Assembly (NCBI GenBank): GCA_031835245.1
Contig: JAVKOQ010000608.1
Coordinates: forward strand, 1-24,363
Direction: 5' to 3'
Source: Balamuthia mandrillaris
Taxonomy: Eukaryota > Discosea > Longamoebia > Balamuthiidae
DNA length: 24,363 bases
Shown in pieces: positions 9,766 through 22,440 of the stretch (position 1 is the first letter of the stretch; each line of letters opens with the position of its first letter). Made by a program: the position numbers and the translations under genes. The notes below the pieces were generated by a model that ran no database searches, was not told the origin of the DNA, and worked only from the letters and a program-made list of their open reading frames with translations.

Positions 9766-10733
9766 ATGGCCCTCATCTTAACGATCCACTTCCCCCCTGG
9801 CATTTCCACCGGCTCCAAACTGGTCAAGTTCAAAGCGGATGACACGGTGGAGGAGGCCATCAAGGAGATCATAACCTCCAACAAACTGGCGATGAAGCCC
9901 AATGACTACCTGCTCTACTTGCCACAAAGCGGCGAGTGCCCCAAACCACGCTGGACGCACCCCAGCGAAAAACTGAGTTCTTACAACCTCTCGCAAAAGG
10001 TATGCGCTTCTCTCTTATTCCTTTGAACTTTCTTCCTTCATTCGTTATTTCATTCTGTCTTCTCTCTCTCTCTCTCTCTTCTCTCTCTCTTCTCTCTCTT
10101 CTCTCTCTTCTCTCTCTCTCTCTCTCTCTCTTCCTTGGCCTCACCGCTTTTGCTTCATACTTCTTGACTTTCTTCTGGCTTCTGAAAAACAACAAACCGC
10201 TGTATTTTATTTCTTTTAGAGTTCAGCAAGGCTTGCTCCAAAGAATCAAGTGGTCAAAGTCTACTGCCAGGGCAAAATGAAAACGGCTCTCTTCAATTAC
10301 TGCGACTACACAGTGGGCCAGTGGCTCCCTTTCCTCGCAAAGAAATTCGACATTGAAGATCCTTCAGCTTGGTGTCTTTATATCTCAGGCGAGAAAGAAC
10401 GTTGGTATTTCTTTCTCGGTTCTCCTTTTTCAATTTGTTTTGTGCTCATAATTTTTTAGCTCTCAAGGGTGACGTAACATTGTGTGAGCTTGGTATTCAT
10501 CCCCCTCCAGACATTTACTTCGACTTGCGGCGACCGGACGACGCTGTAGAGGAAGCCAAGTACGGTTCTGCTGCTGGCAAAAAGAAGAAACGACCTCCTA
10601 CTACTGGAACTCTACGTGATCGTTCTGCTGGAGAAACTAAATCGATCACACTCGTTAATCTTCAGGTGCGGAATAACAAAAGTAAACTCGACAGACGAGC
10701 GAGAGCAGAAAAGCAAACAAAAGATGAAAAGAA

Positions 10734-10770
<37 letters not shown>

Positions 10771-13700
10771 AAGCTGCGAAAAACAGTGACGAGTAAACCG
10801 CCAAGTGAGATTAGTAACTCCTTATTTTAATTGTTTAGGCACCAGCACAATCCCTCACCGAGGCCATCAAAGCGGGTTGGTTTTGGAAGCAGAACAAACG
10901 GCGGTTCGAGAAACGCTGGTTTGTTCTTCATGCCAATCATCTCTTCTACTACAAAGGAGACAGAGACCCAAAGCCAGCCGGTGTAATCAATCTCTACGGC
11001 GCCTACCGCATCAAAGATGGCCCTAAGAAGCGTAACATGCACATATGGGAGCTAGTTCCCACTACTGCTGCTGGCATGAAGCGAGGCAACTACATCCTTG
11101 CCACCGAAAGTGATACAGAGAAGAAGGAATGGTTGGATGTCATACAGCAAGCAATTGATGGTAATGCGATCGCCGAGTCCTCTTCCGGCGGTGGTACCTC
11201 TTCTTCTGGTGCAGGGAGCACTCCCCGCTTGGATGAACCCGTGGAAGCCTATTTATCACCAAGGCAGGGATTGGCCGTTCTTGGTGGGCGAGATCCTGTT
11301 CCAGGAAAACCAAAGAAAGGTATGGACGAGTTGTTTTTGTATTTTTTAAAAAAATTGATTAACTGACTTAGTTTGTCGTTCAAGGAGCGAAATTGTTTGG
11401 TGGACCGTTGACAAATGCGGTGGAAAAAACGGATGGTTCTGAGCTTCCCGCTCTTGTAATTAATTGTATCAAGTACATAGAAGAACGAGGTATAGCGTTC
11501 GCTGTTCTCCATTTTTCTTTCCTGCATGTTTTTCTCATCTTGTTCATCCAGCAATGACTACTACTGGCATATTCCGTTTATCCGGAAGTTCCACCCTGAT
11601 AGAAAAATATGTTGCACGCTACGATAAGGGTATGCAGCTACTTTCCTATCTTTTTTTTTGTTAAATAACAAGTTACGTGGTGATAATAAAGGAGAGGATG
11701 TGGATCTGTCGGTCGAACGGGATCCTCACTGCGTTGCGGGCATCCTCAAATTGTATTTGCGCGAACTGGAGGACCCTGTCATGACCTTTCGGCTCTATCC
11801 GTTGTGGATAGGCTGTGCAGGTATGAGAGCTGTTACGTATCGTTCTCTAAAAGTTCTTAACTTTTCATTTCTCAGCAACAAAGGACAGAGCTGTGCAATT
11901 GAGTTACGCGAGGCATTTACTACGAAGAATGCCCCCTCTTAACCAAGCATTGTTAGAATATCTGCTGCAGTTCCTGCTCAGAGTGGCGGAGTACAAAGAT
12001 GAAAACAAAATGGAGCTTCACAACTTGGCCACAGTGTTAGCGCCCAATCTTCTTCGCAAACAAGAGGCTAACGCCATTGGCATGGTCGTTGATACTCCCA
12101 CCATCAACAGCATCGTCAATACTCTCACACGCGACTTTGAGTACGTTTTCAGGGTACGATGCTCCATCTGTTTTACGTTAGATATTTGGTTTGACTGTTT
12201 TCGTTCTCATGTTTCTTCTTGCTTTTTCTGTCACTTATTTATGTTTTGCTTTGATTTTTGTTGGACAAATAGGGAAAGCCAATTGACAGCTCGTTGACAG
12301 GAGAAGGCACGGCTGCTTCGTGCTGCAAAGCTCTTTATGACTACGAAGCCAAGTCAGAAGACGAGATCAGTTTCAAGGCTGGCAACGTCCTTAAAGTCAT
12401 ACACGAACGAAATGACGGTTGGTGGATAGCAACTTACAAAAGTACGAATACCTCTTACTTTTGTATTTAAGTTAGTATGCTGATTCTCTCTCTCTCTCTC
12501 TCTCTTTCAGACCAATTTGGTAGAGTACCAGCTTCCTATGTGAAGAAGTGGTCTCAAAAACAGAGCGAGGAATTTACGCGAAGACAACAATACAAACAAC
12601 GGCAATCTCGCATCGCAGAAGAGAGAGCCGAGCTGGCCAAGGCCATAAGCAAGCTGAAAGCTGAGAAGGCTTCTCTGATGGAGCAGGTTGACAGTTTGCA
12701 GCTCAAAAAACAAAACTTGGATAGAGAGTTTTATGGTGTAAAACAAGTATTGGAACCCATTCTGAAAACATGGCAGGCGGAACGAGAGAGCAAAAAGCAA
12801 GAGGCAGGTGGACCTGTCACTAGAAAACCTCCCAAGGACTTTTATATCATCGTTGAGGACTTTATCAAAGAAAGCGAGGACCATCGACGAGCCTTAGAGA
12901 GCGTAGACGCCACAAAAGATGTTTTCCTTACAAGGTTTCCTCCTTCTTCCCTCATTGTTCCTTCCCTCTTCCCTTCTCGCTCCTCCTCTTTACCTCTCTC
13001 TCTCTCTCTCTCTCTCATTCTTTTTTGCTCACTTCTTTTTCTTACAACTCCAAAAATTGAAGTTTGGAGATGTTTTTAGGAGCACTCCCATCAAGCGGTC
13101 CTTCCTCAGCCGCCAGCAAGAAAGACAGAAAGAAATACGACCCGCTCCGATTCACCATTGAGAGCCTCAAAGCCAAAACAAGGACAGAGGCCTTCTCCCG
13201 CCTAACTCTCGCTCAAAAGAAGGAGGACATTGTTCGCGACCTCAACGAGCTTCTATTAGTGCTACAGTTCTCCGTCAAGAAAACCATTTTCGATTTGGGC
13301 GATCAGCCAGTAGCACAAACTACGATGATGATGCCCTCTCCTCGCTCTGCCCCTTCTGCCTCTTCTTCTCTGAAACAATCTACAGGTTCTGCTTCTTCTA
13401 AACCCTTGACTTCTCCTCGCGGTGGTGTCAATCCTTTTGGTGGCGCTGGCTTGATGTCTGAACTGAGTGGAGGTACTTATATTTCTCTCTCTTTATCTTT
13501 CTCCATTTTGTTTCTTGTCGTTCTTTCTTTCTTTCTTTCTTTTTCGCTTGTTGCATTTTTTGCTTAATAATTTTATTTATTCTGTGGTGAAATAGCATTG
13601 AAAAAGAGTATACCCCCGCTAGGGCCTGGCAACAGCGGTGCTGCTGGACGTGCAGGAGGTGGGGGACCACCAGGAGGAGGAGGTCCCCCTGGTCCGGGAC

Positions 13701-13948
13701 GCCCCGCTGGTGGCCTCAACGGGAAAGCCAGTTTAGACTCTTCCATTCAACAACGGGTGGTCCCGCCCGGTGCAAGCAGTGCCGGTGCAGGAGGTGGTGG
13801 TCCGCCTCCCTCTCGTGCGCCGCCAAAACCAGCACCAGCGGCACCCATGATGGCAGCAGGAGGAGCGCCCGGAGCACCCGGTCGGCAACCGCCTCCGCGG
13901 CCTCCTGGTCGTGGTGGTTTTAGCGGATCGACTTCAATGGGTGTATGA
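9766..13948 (+). CDS. Talin-head-like, PH, RhoGAP, SH3 multidomain protein
   Basis: Exons: 9766-9999, 10220-10400, 10460-10665, 10839-11319, 11385-11489, 11552-11629, 11692-11820, 11876-12153, 12273-12441, 12511-12934, 13063-13472, 13596-13948 (1015 residues; all phases join). Residues 1-78 and about 85-170 look like two ubiquitin-type folds in the style of talin F0 and F1. A PH domain follows (about 212-314, GWFWKQ to WLDVIQQAI), then RhoGAP (about 370-555) with the arginine finger in GIFRLSG (R411) and the LAPNLLR element, and an SH3 domain (about 581-637, ALYDYE, GWW, VPASYV). Next come a coiled coil (about 640-705) and a tail of 117 residues rich in Gly, Pro and Ala that could bind SH3 or profilin-type partners. 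RhoGAPs stimulate GTP hydrolysis on Rho/Rac GTPases; PH and the head suggest membrane recruitment. The exon 10-11 junction is the least certain. Confidence 0.9.
10060..10131 (+). repeat. Interrupted (CT)n tract in intron 1 of the RhoGAP-type gene
   Basis: About 70 bases of CT repeats broken by TTCTC units lie inside intron 10000-10219. The tract is complementary to the GA run in intron 3 of the same gene. Confidence 0.85.
10737..10767 (+). repeat. (GA)n tract in intron 3 of the RhoGAP-type gene
   Basis: A GA run lies inside intron 10666-10838. It is the only intronic dinucleotide tract in the window with purines on the sense strand, and it can pair with the CT tract of intron 1. Confidence 0.85.
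12484..12508 (+). repeat. (CT)n tract in intron 9 of the RhoGAP-type gene
   Basis: The short intron 12442-12510 ends in a CT run followed directly by TTTCAG. Here the microsatellite itself forms the polypyrimidine tract of the acceptor. Confidence 0.85.
12992..13016 (+). repeat. (CT)n tract in intron 10 of the RhoGAP-type gene
   Basis: A CT run lies in the middle of intron 12935-13062, about 45 bases before the proposed acceptor at 13062. Confidence 0.8.
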
Positions 13949-14260
13949 GAGGAATGAAGAATGAACGAAGCATGGTGGAAAAGTAAGCTTTTGAAAAAAA
14001 AAAACCTCTTCTTCTTCTTCTTCTTCTTCTTCTTCTTCTTCTTCTTCTTCTTCTTCTTCCTCTCCTTCTTCTTCTTGTGCTTCGTTTTTGTTTTGTTTGT
14101 TTTGTGAGAGTCTCGTTATTTTTTTTTACCTCAGTCAGTCGTTTAAGCTTAACAAGGTTAGCTTGTTGTTGTTCTCCAAAGTTACTCTGCGACCAAGGGA
14201 AGGGGTCCAACCGCGCCCATCGGCAGACTTGAAAGAGAAGGAAAGAAAAAGAAAGAGGAA
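13949..14260. other. Spacer between RhoGAP-type and LRR genes
   Basis: This 312-base gap holds an A10 run and a long (CTT)n tract (14007-14076), then T-rich and mixed sequence, and ends in a GA-rich leader before the LRR start. No separate gene is supported. The open frame on the minus strand across it is only the repeat read as poly-Arg. Confidence 0.6.
14007..14076 (+). repeat. (CTT)n trinucleotide tract
   Basis: About 17 uninterrupted CTT units (14008-14059) are followed by a short imperfect continuation. It lies roughly 60 bases after the RhoGAP-type stop codon, so it is probably in the 3' UTR or just downstream. Confidence 0.9.
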
Positions 14261-15616
14261 ATGGGACCGGCAGACAAGAAAGAGGGAGAGGAGAAAAGCA
14301 CAACCCTTCCCTCCCTTCTCCAACCTTTTGCACACTCCACCGCCTGCAACCTCTCCTTCAAAGGTTTGACATGCTTGCCGAGGGAGTTTGGCCAGCTCAC
14401 TGCTCTCACCCTCTGCTACCTCTCCGGCAATCGACTGAGCTCTTTACCGAGAGAGTTTGGCCAGCTCACCGCTCTCGCCCTCTGCTACCTCAACAACAAC
14501 AAGCTGAGCTGCTTGCCGAGCGAGTTTGGCCAGCTGCGCGCTCTCACCTGTTGCGACCTCTCCCACAACGAGCTGACCTGCTTGCCAAGGGAGTTTGGCC
14601 AGCTCACCGCTCTCACCGAGTGCCACCTCTCCTACAACGAGCTGACCTGCTTGCCGAGGGAGTTTGGCCAGCTCCGCGCTCTCTCCCTCTGCAACCTCTC
14701 CTACAACAAGCTGAGCTCCTTGCCGCGGAAGTTTGGCCAGCTCCGCGCTCTCTCCCTCTGCAACCTTGACAACAACAAGCTGACCTCCTTGCCGAGCGAG
14801 TTTGGCCAGCTCCGCGCTCTCACCCACTGCTACCTCTACAACAATGAACTGACCTGCTTGCCAAGGGAGTTTGGCCAGCTCTCCGCTCTCACCCTCTGCT
14901 ACCTCCACGACAACAAGCTGAGCTGCTTGCCGAGAGAGTTTGGCCAGCTCACCGCTCTCACGGAGTGCTTCCTCCACGACAACAAGCTGACGTCCTTGCC
15001 GAGGGAGTTTGGCCGGCTCACCGCTCTCAACAGTTACACCTTGGATGATAACCCCTTGGCAGCACTGCCCTGCTCAATGGTTTGGCTTCTTCCATCCATG
15101 AAAAGGATCTTCCCTCAACCCTTTCAACGGCAAGCAGCATTTCTCCAACAAAGGAAAGAGAATGAGGAAGAGGAGGAGCAGCAGAAGCAGAAGAGAGTGA
15201 AACCCAAGGTTGTTCCCCATGTGAAAAGTTTGTGGCACCTTAGCGGAGAGGCGGTGCTGAGGCACAAGCTTTTGCCCACATGCCTCTTGACCCCTGTTCC
15301 AGACCCGCCCTTCACTCGGCTTTCTGCTTGTTCTTCTTCTTCTTCTCTGAAGGCGGAGAGGATCACACACCTGCAAGGAACCAAAGCAGAACAGAAAGAA
15401 GAAGGAGAAGGGAGTGCGGAGGCGGTCATCATGGTGGTGCTGCCGGAAGAACAACTTTGTGCACAGCTTTTTTTGGAGGAGGAAGCAGAGGCGGGGGAAG
15501 AAGCAGCAGAACAAGGGCAAGCAAGGCAAGCAGTGAGAAGGTATTGGGACGAGGAAAGAGGAGTTTGGTGGGAGTTGTTGTGTTGCAGCCAAGGATGCTT
15601 CCACCGCTCCCTTTGA
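14261..15616 (+). CDS. Leucine-rich repeat protein, single exon
   Basis: The protein has 451 residues without introns. After a charged lead of about 25 residues come ten tandem 23-residue repeats (about residues 36-266) of the type L-T-C-L-P-R-E-F-G-Q-L-x-A-L-x-x-C-x-L-x-x-N-x, plus a degenerate cap (LAALPCSM). This matches the short LRR class of Ras-suppressor or plant intracellular Ras-group LRR proteins. LRR solenoids bind other proteins; no partner can be read. The remaining 170 residues hold an acidic Gln-rich linker and a C-terminal segment with QARQAVRRYWDEERGVWWELLCC that I do not recognise. No ROC, kinase or F-box domain is visible. The repeats are very alike in DNA as well as protein, with the 69-base unit pointing to recent expansion. 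Confidence 0.88.
   Translation: MGPADKKEGEEKSTTLPSLLQPFAHSTACNLSFKGLTCLPREFGQLTALTLCYLSGNRLSSLPREFGQLTALALCYLNNNKLSCLPSEFGQLRALTCCDLSHNELTCLPREFGQLTALTECHLSYNELTCLPREFGQLRALSLCNLSYNKLSSLPRKFGQLRALSLCNLDNNKLTSLPSEFGQLRALTHCYLYNNELTCLPREFGQLSALTLCYLHDNKLSCLPREFGQLTALTECFLHDNKLTSLPREFGRLTALNSYTLDDNPLAALPCSMVWLLPSMKRIFPQPFQRQAAFLQQRKENEEEEEQQKQKRVKPKVVPHVKSLWHLSGEAVLRHKLLPTCLLTPVPDPPFTRLSACSSSSSLKAERITHLQGTKAEQKEEGEGSAEAVIMVVLPEEQLCAQLFLEEEAEAGEEAAEQGQARQAVRRYWDEERGVWWELLCCSQGCFHRSL
14366..15055 (+). repeat. Ten tandem 69-base LRR units
   Basis: Each unit encodes one 23-residue LRR around the near-constant block GAGTTTGGCCAGCTC. Units differ mainly at the variable surface positions (YNE, NNK, HDN). 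Because of the shared unit, the minus strand and the second plus frame also stay open over long parts of the array. Confidence 0.9.
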
Positions 15617-15937
15617 GGCCTCCACTCCTTCTTCTCTCTTGCTTTTTGTCGATTATCGTAAGTATCCAATTTTTATTTACAATCATCGATAATTAATTAA
15701 AGATAATAACTATCCGATAATAATCCAATTATCCAACTTTTGTAAACAAATATCGATAATTAATTAATTTAAAATAATTATCTGGTAATAATGCATTACT
15801 TATTTTATCATTATGAGTCGCCTCTAAGTGGTCTTTATTTATTTATTCAGTCTTTATTGCCCGCAAAAAAGAAAGAGAAGAAGAGAGAAAACAAGAAGGA
15901 ATTGCAACGTTCACCTTCTCTTGTTTGAACAAAAAAA
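15617..15937. other. AT-rich spacer before the ArfGAP gene
   Basis: There is no gene here. From about 15660 to 15810 the DNA is strongly AT-rich, unlike the rest of the window. It contains the imperfect duplication listed separately. The final 100 bases are A/G-rich and end in A8 directly before the ATG, which looks like a 5' leader. Confidence 0.6.
15670..15800. repeat. Imperfect tandem duplication around ATCGATAATTAATTA
   Basis: The 15-mer ATCGATAATTAATTA occurs at about 15685 and again at about 15752. In both copies it is preceded by a TTTACAA or TAAACAA-like stretch and followed by a diverged ATAATTATC-GATAATAAT-type sequence, so the whole 65-70 base unit seems duplicated. It may be a remnant of a small AT-rich mobile element, a simple duplication or an origin-like AT element. 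Confidence 0.55.
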
Positions 15938-19605
<3,668 letters not shown>

Positions 19606-20047
19606 TGACCCATTTGTTTCAATATGTAAAACATGAAGAGAAGGAAAGTGTGGAAATAAAAATGGTTTTGGCTCTTCTTTTCTTTCAAACAGTCTTCTGG
19701 TGGTATTGGGATCGACATTGCTGCAGAGTGGGTACTCTTACCAAAGAACCAAACCAAGCGTTCATATGGGCAACGTAAAACCTCTAACCGTACCAAGGCG
19801 AAAGGCTTTTGGTCGCCCAAGACATGGGTTATTAAAATTGGGCGGACAGCAGCCCGTCCCCTCCCATAGCTGTAACACTGCCCAACAGGCGGTGCTCCTT
19901 CAAAGAGCTTGCTCATTCCAAAGATGTGAAGTTCGCCCGAGAATTTACAGTACACGTTCCTTGATTAGGGGCATCAGTTTGTCTATTTTTCGGGACGACG
20001 TGGGCAATAACAAACAGGAGAAAATAAAAACTAGGAAGAAGAAGCCG
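19606..20047. other. Spacer between ArfGAP and orphan gene
   Basis: The first 70 bases are probably the ArfGAP 3' UTR, with AAATAAAAATGG near 19654. From 19700 to 20047 the frame of the next gene stays open, with an ATG at 19766, but the translation has no low-complexity or domain character and could be leader. A GC-richer patch at 19840-19910 has no RNA gene that I recognise. Confidence 0.5.
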
Positions 20048-22234
20048 ATGGCTCATGGCGAATACCTGTTGTTTCTGCCTTCCGAGAATGAGCGCAAGGC
20101 GTGGCGGGAGCCGCCTCCGGAGATCTACCAAGGCCTCTACTGCGCGGTCATGTCCTCACAATTTCCCATGAACACGAATCCAATTCTCCGTCGTCAAACT
20201 CGTCACTCTTATCGCAAAGACGAACAACCTGCACAAGAAGACGAAGAAGAAGAGGAAGAAGGAGAAAGAGAAGGAGAAGCAGAAGGAGAAGCAACAGGAG
20301 AAGGAGGATACGAAGGAGAACATCCAAAAGTGCGAACAGCGGTGCAAAAGATCGATCCCAGAGTCAAGACGGAGTTGATACCACGAACGTTTTATGAGCT
20401 CTTTGTGATCCGAGAGTACCTCTACGAGCGAGTGCACACGCCTTTTGCCTATCCTTTGCCAACACAATCTGCCGAGGAAGCTCTGAACGGTGGTTTGTTG
20501 CTGGCCGGAGCCGTTTTGGACCCCACCCATTTTGCGGTTTGGACTCTGGATCACAAGAACGATGCTCATGCTCAACGTTGGAAAGAAGAAGGAGAAGATA
20601 AAATGGCTTTGACAGAAGAGAGAATGAACAAAAGGGCAGCAAAAGCTGTAATGGAGGAGGATGGCGTCTTGTTGCTTCACTATGAAGTCAATAGACGGCT
20701 TTTGAACTTTCTTTCTGGTTCCTCTCATTTCGAGGAGTATTACCATCGTAGAACTAGGAAGGAGAAACCAGAGGACAAGAAGAAGAAATGGTGGAAGCTT
20801 CTGAAGGAGCGTTTTGGAGTGTTGTGGACGGACTTGAAAGCGGTGGAAAGAGAAAGTGGGAGCGAGATAAGCAGAAAGTATGACGACTGGATGGTGCTGC
20901 GTTCTCCTTCTTTGCAGCAATCCGTGAAGCATCACTTGTTCCAGCAAAGGCATAGGACGGAGCAAACAAGAGGAGAAGACCGAGACAAAAATGGAGGCGA
21001 AGAGGAAGGCGGAGAATGTAGAGAAGAACAACACGCTTGGAGAGAGCTGATGCAATTATGGAGAGATTCCGTTCAAAACGAGGTGATGCTGCTTCAGCAG
21101 AAAGTGAAGGCCGTGGTGAAGGACATAAAACAGGAAGGAGCAAAATATACAAAAGACAAAAAGGGGAAGGAGGTGTCGGCGATGATGGAAGAATTGGTGG
21201 AAGATAGCTTCCGGTTTCGTTTCGGCAAAGAAGCGAAGGAAGAAACTGGAAAGATAGACACAAAAGGTTGGCGAGAACTGTTGACGGGAAGCCTCTTTTC
21301 AACTTTGGATGAATGCATCGGACGATGCCTCTTCCTCTGGGAAGACTCTCAACAACAAAGCAAGAAAAGACAAAGACAAGAGTGGCAACGTCTCAAACGG
21401 TGTTTAAATCCGGTGGCGGTGGTGGACAGCTGTGTAGCCTGTTTTCGAAAGAAAGGCTTTCTTCTTGACAAAGACTTCTTCTTGCATGTTTTGCGACAGG
21501 AATGTTGCCTCTCAAACAGAAACGGAAAGACAGAGAAAGAAGTAGCAGGAGAACAAGAACATGAAGGAGGAGGAGGAGGAGCAGAGGAGCAGATGGGTGA
21601 CGGAAATGGCGAGGATGTGTACATACTGTATAGAGGAACAAGCAGCGTAGATGAGGACTCGACGTCATGGAAAACAAACCACAACCCACTAGGGGCTCAT
21701 TCTTTGTCCTTTGGAAGTGGTTTGTTTTCAGGCATCATGCATGACAAGACAGCAGTGCCGTACCACCACATCTGCAAGAGGAACAATCAAGGCTATGCTC
21801 TCTGCCTTCCGAAGAAAGACTTGTATCTTCCACCATCATCAACATCTTCTTCATCTTTCAATGAGCTGTTCTACATTCCGCCGTTGTCCTGTTTGGTTCA
21901 ACTGTTTGCCATAGGAGAGGTTTTCCATCCGCGAACGAGAGTTAGCTTACCAACAACGTTGGATGAGGAAGAAGGAGAACACAGAGGAGGAAAAAGAGCA
22001 ACTTTCAATGAACGAGAGAACAACGGGGTTGATGGTCTACTACAAGCAGATACAGAACCAAAGACGAGGAGTAGAGCGGCACTACCATCTGGCTTTGTGT
22101 CCGGCATTTTGAACTGTGCCTACCCCTCCTTGCCAATGTTCCTCACAACAAACCTGTCTCCGCCATCACTGGAGACCAAGTGGCGCGCAACATTACATCG
22201 GTTGCATGTTGCTCTCCCAAAAGAAAATAAATAA
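20048..22234 (+). CDS. Unrecognised 728-residue protein, single exon
   Basis: I do not recognise this protein. The Met at 20048 has a good context (GCCGATGG after an A/G-rich leader) and opens the conserved-looking start MAHGEYLLFLPSENE; the same frame is open back to an ATG at 19766, giving 822 residues. A low-complexity Glu/Gly stretch lies at about 60-100. The centre (about 130-480) is charged and helical, with many Lys and Glu. The C-terminal third looks folded and globular: YRGTSS (528-533), AHSLSFGSGLFSG (550-562), an IPPL segment, then GEVFHPRTRV (623-632). No signal peptide or membrane segment is evident. The absence of introns contrasts with most neighbours and could mean retroposition or transfer. 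AATAAATAAAG overlaps the stop and probably serves as polyadenylation signal. Confidence 0.8.
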   Translation: MAHGEYLLFLPSENERKAWREPPPEIYQGLYCAVMSSQFPMNTNPILRRQTRHSYRKDEQPAQEDEEEEEEGEREGEAEGEATGEGGYEGEHPKVRTAVQKIDPRVKTELIPRTFYELFVIREYLYERVHTPFAYPLPTQSAEEALNGGLLLAGAVLDPTHFAVWTLDHKNDAHAQRWKEEGEDKMALTEERMNKRAAKAVMEEDGVLLLHYEVNRRLLNFLSGSSHFEEYYHRRTRKEKPEDKKKKWWKLLKERFGVLWTDLKAVERESGSEISRKYDDWMVLRSPSLQQSVKHHLFQQRHRTEQTRGEDRDKNGGEEEGGECREEQHAWRELMQLWRDSVQNEVMLLQQKVKAVVKDIKQEGAKYTKDKKGKEVSAMMEELVEDSFRFRFGKEAKEETGKIDTKGWRELLTGSLFSTLDECIGRCLFLWEDSQQQSKKRQRQEWQRLKRCLNPVAVVDSCVACFRKKGFLLDKDFFLHVLRQECCLSNRNGKTEKEVAGEQEHEGGGGGAEEQMGDGNGEDVYILYRGTSSVDEDSTSWKTNHNPLGAHSLSFGSGLFSGIMHDKTAVPYHHICKRNNQGYALCLPKKDLYLPPSSTSSSSFNELFYIPPLSCLVQLFAIGEVFHPRTRVSLPTTLDEEEGEHRGGKRATFNERENNGVDGLLQADTEPKTRSRAALPSGFVSGILNCAYPSLPMFLTTNLSPPSLETKWRATLHRLHVALPKENK

Positions 22235-22440
22235 AGCTTTATAACCAAAAAGGATTAGTTATTGTCCAACTTTGTTGGAAAAGCATAAAGAGGAACAATG
22301 TTGGAAGGGAATGGCGACAACAGTCATATAAGACCACACCCACCAGAATGTTGCTTCCAGTGGGATTCGAACTCGTACCGCAACCGAAAAATCTGACCCA
22401 AATTTTTCTTGGAACATTTTTTTTTGTAGCAACGAAGAAA
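22235..22440. promoter_or_regulatory. Spacer before the F-box gene
   Basis: The 206-base gap holds the end of the orphan gene and the promoter of the F-box gene. A perfect hairpin TCCAAC-TTT-GTTGGA lies at 22265-22279. CATATAAG at about 22325 could be a TATA-like element. The minus strand carries GAGTTCGAATCCC (22362-22374), which resembles a tRNA B box without the rest of a tRNA. Confidence 0.45.

Noticed and set aside
14444-14977. 177-codon minus frame with regular repeats
   Set aside because: The repeats are only the 69-base LRR units read backwards; codon periodicity of the plus strand is clear.
19766-20047. N-terminal 94 residues of the orphan protein
   Set aside because: The frame is open, but the translation has no targeting or domain features and the Met at 20048 has the better context. 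I keep it as possible, not as the call.
20156-21055. 299-codon open frame on the minus strand
   Set aside because: It mirrors the Glu/Lys-rich orphan gene, giving a Phe/Ser/Leu-rich low-complexity translation typical of a shadow.
22330-22400. tRNA gene on the minus strand
   Set aside because: Only the T-loop and B-box-like sequence is present. The T-stem does not pair and no acceptor stem, anticodon arm or A box can be drawn.
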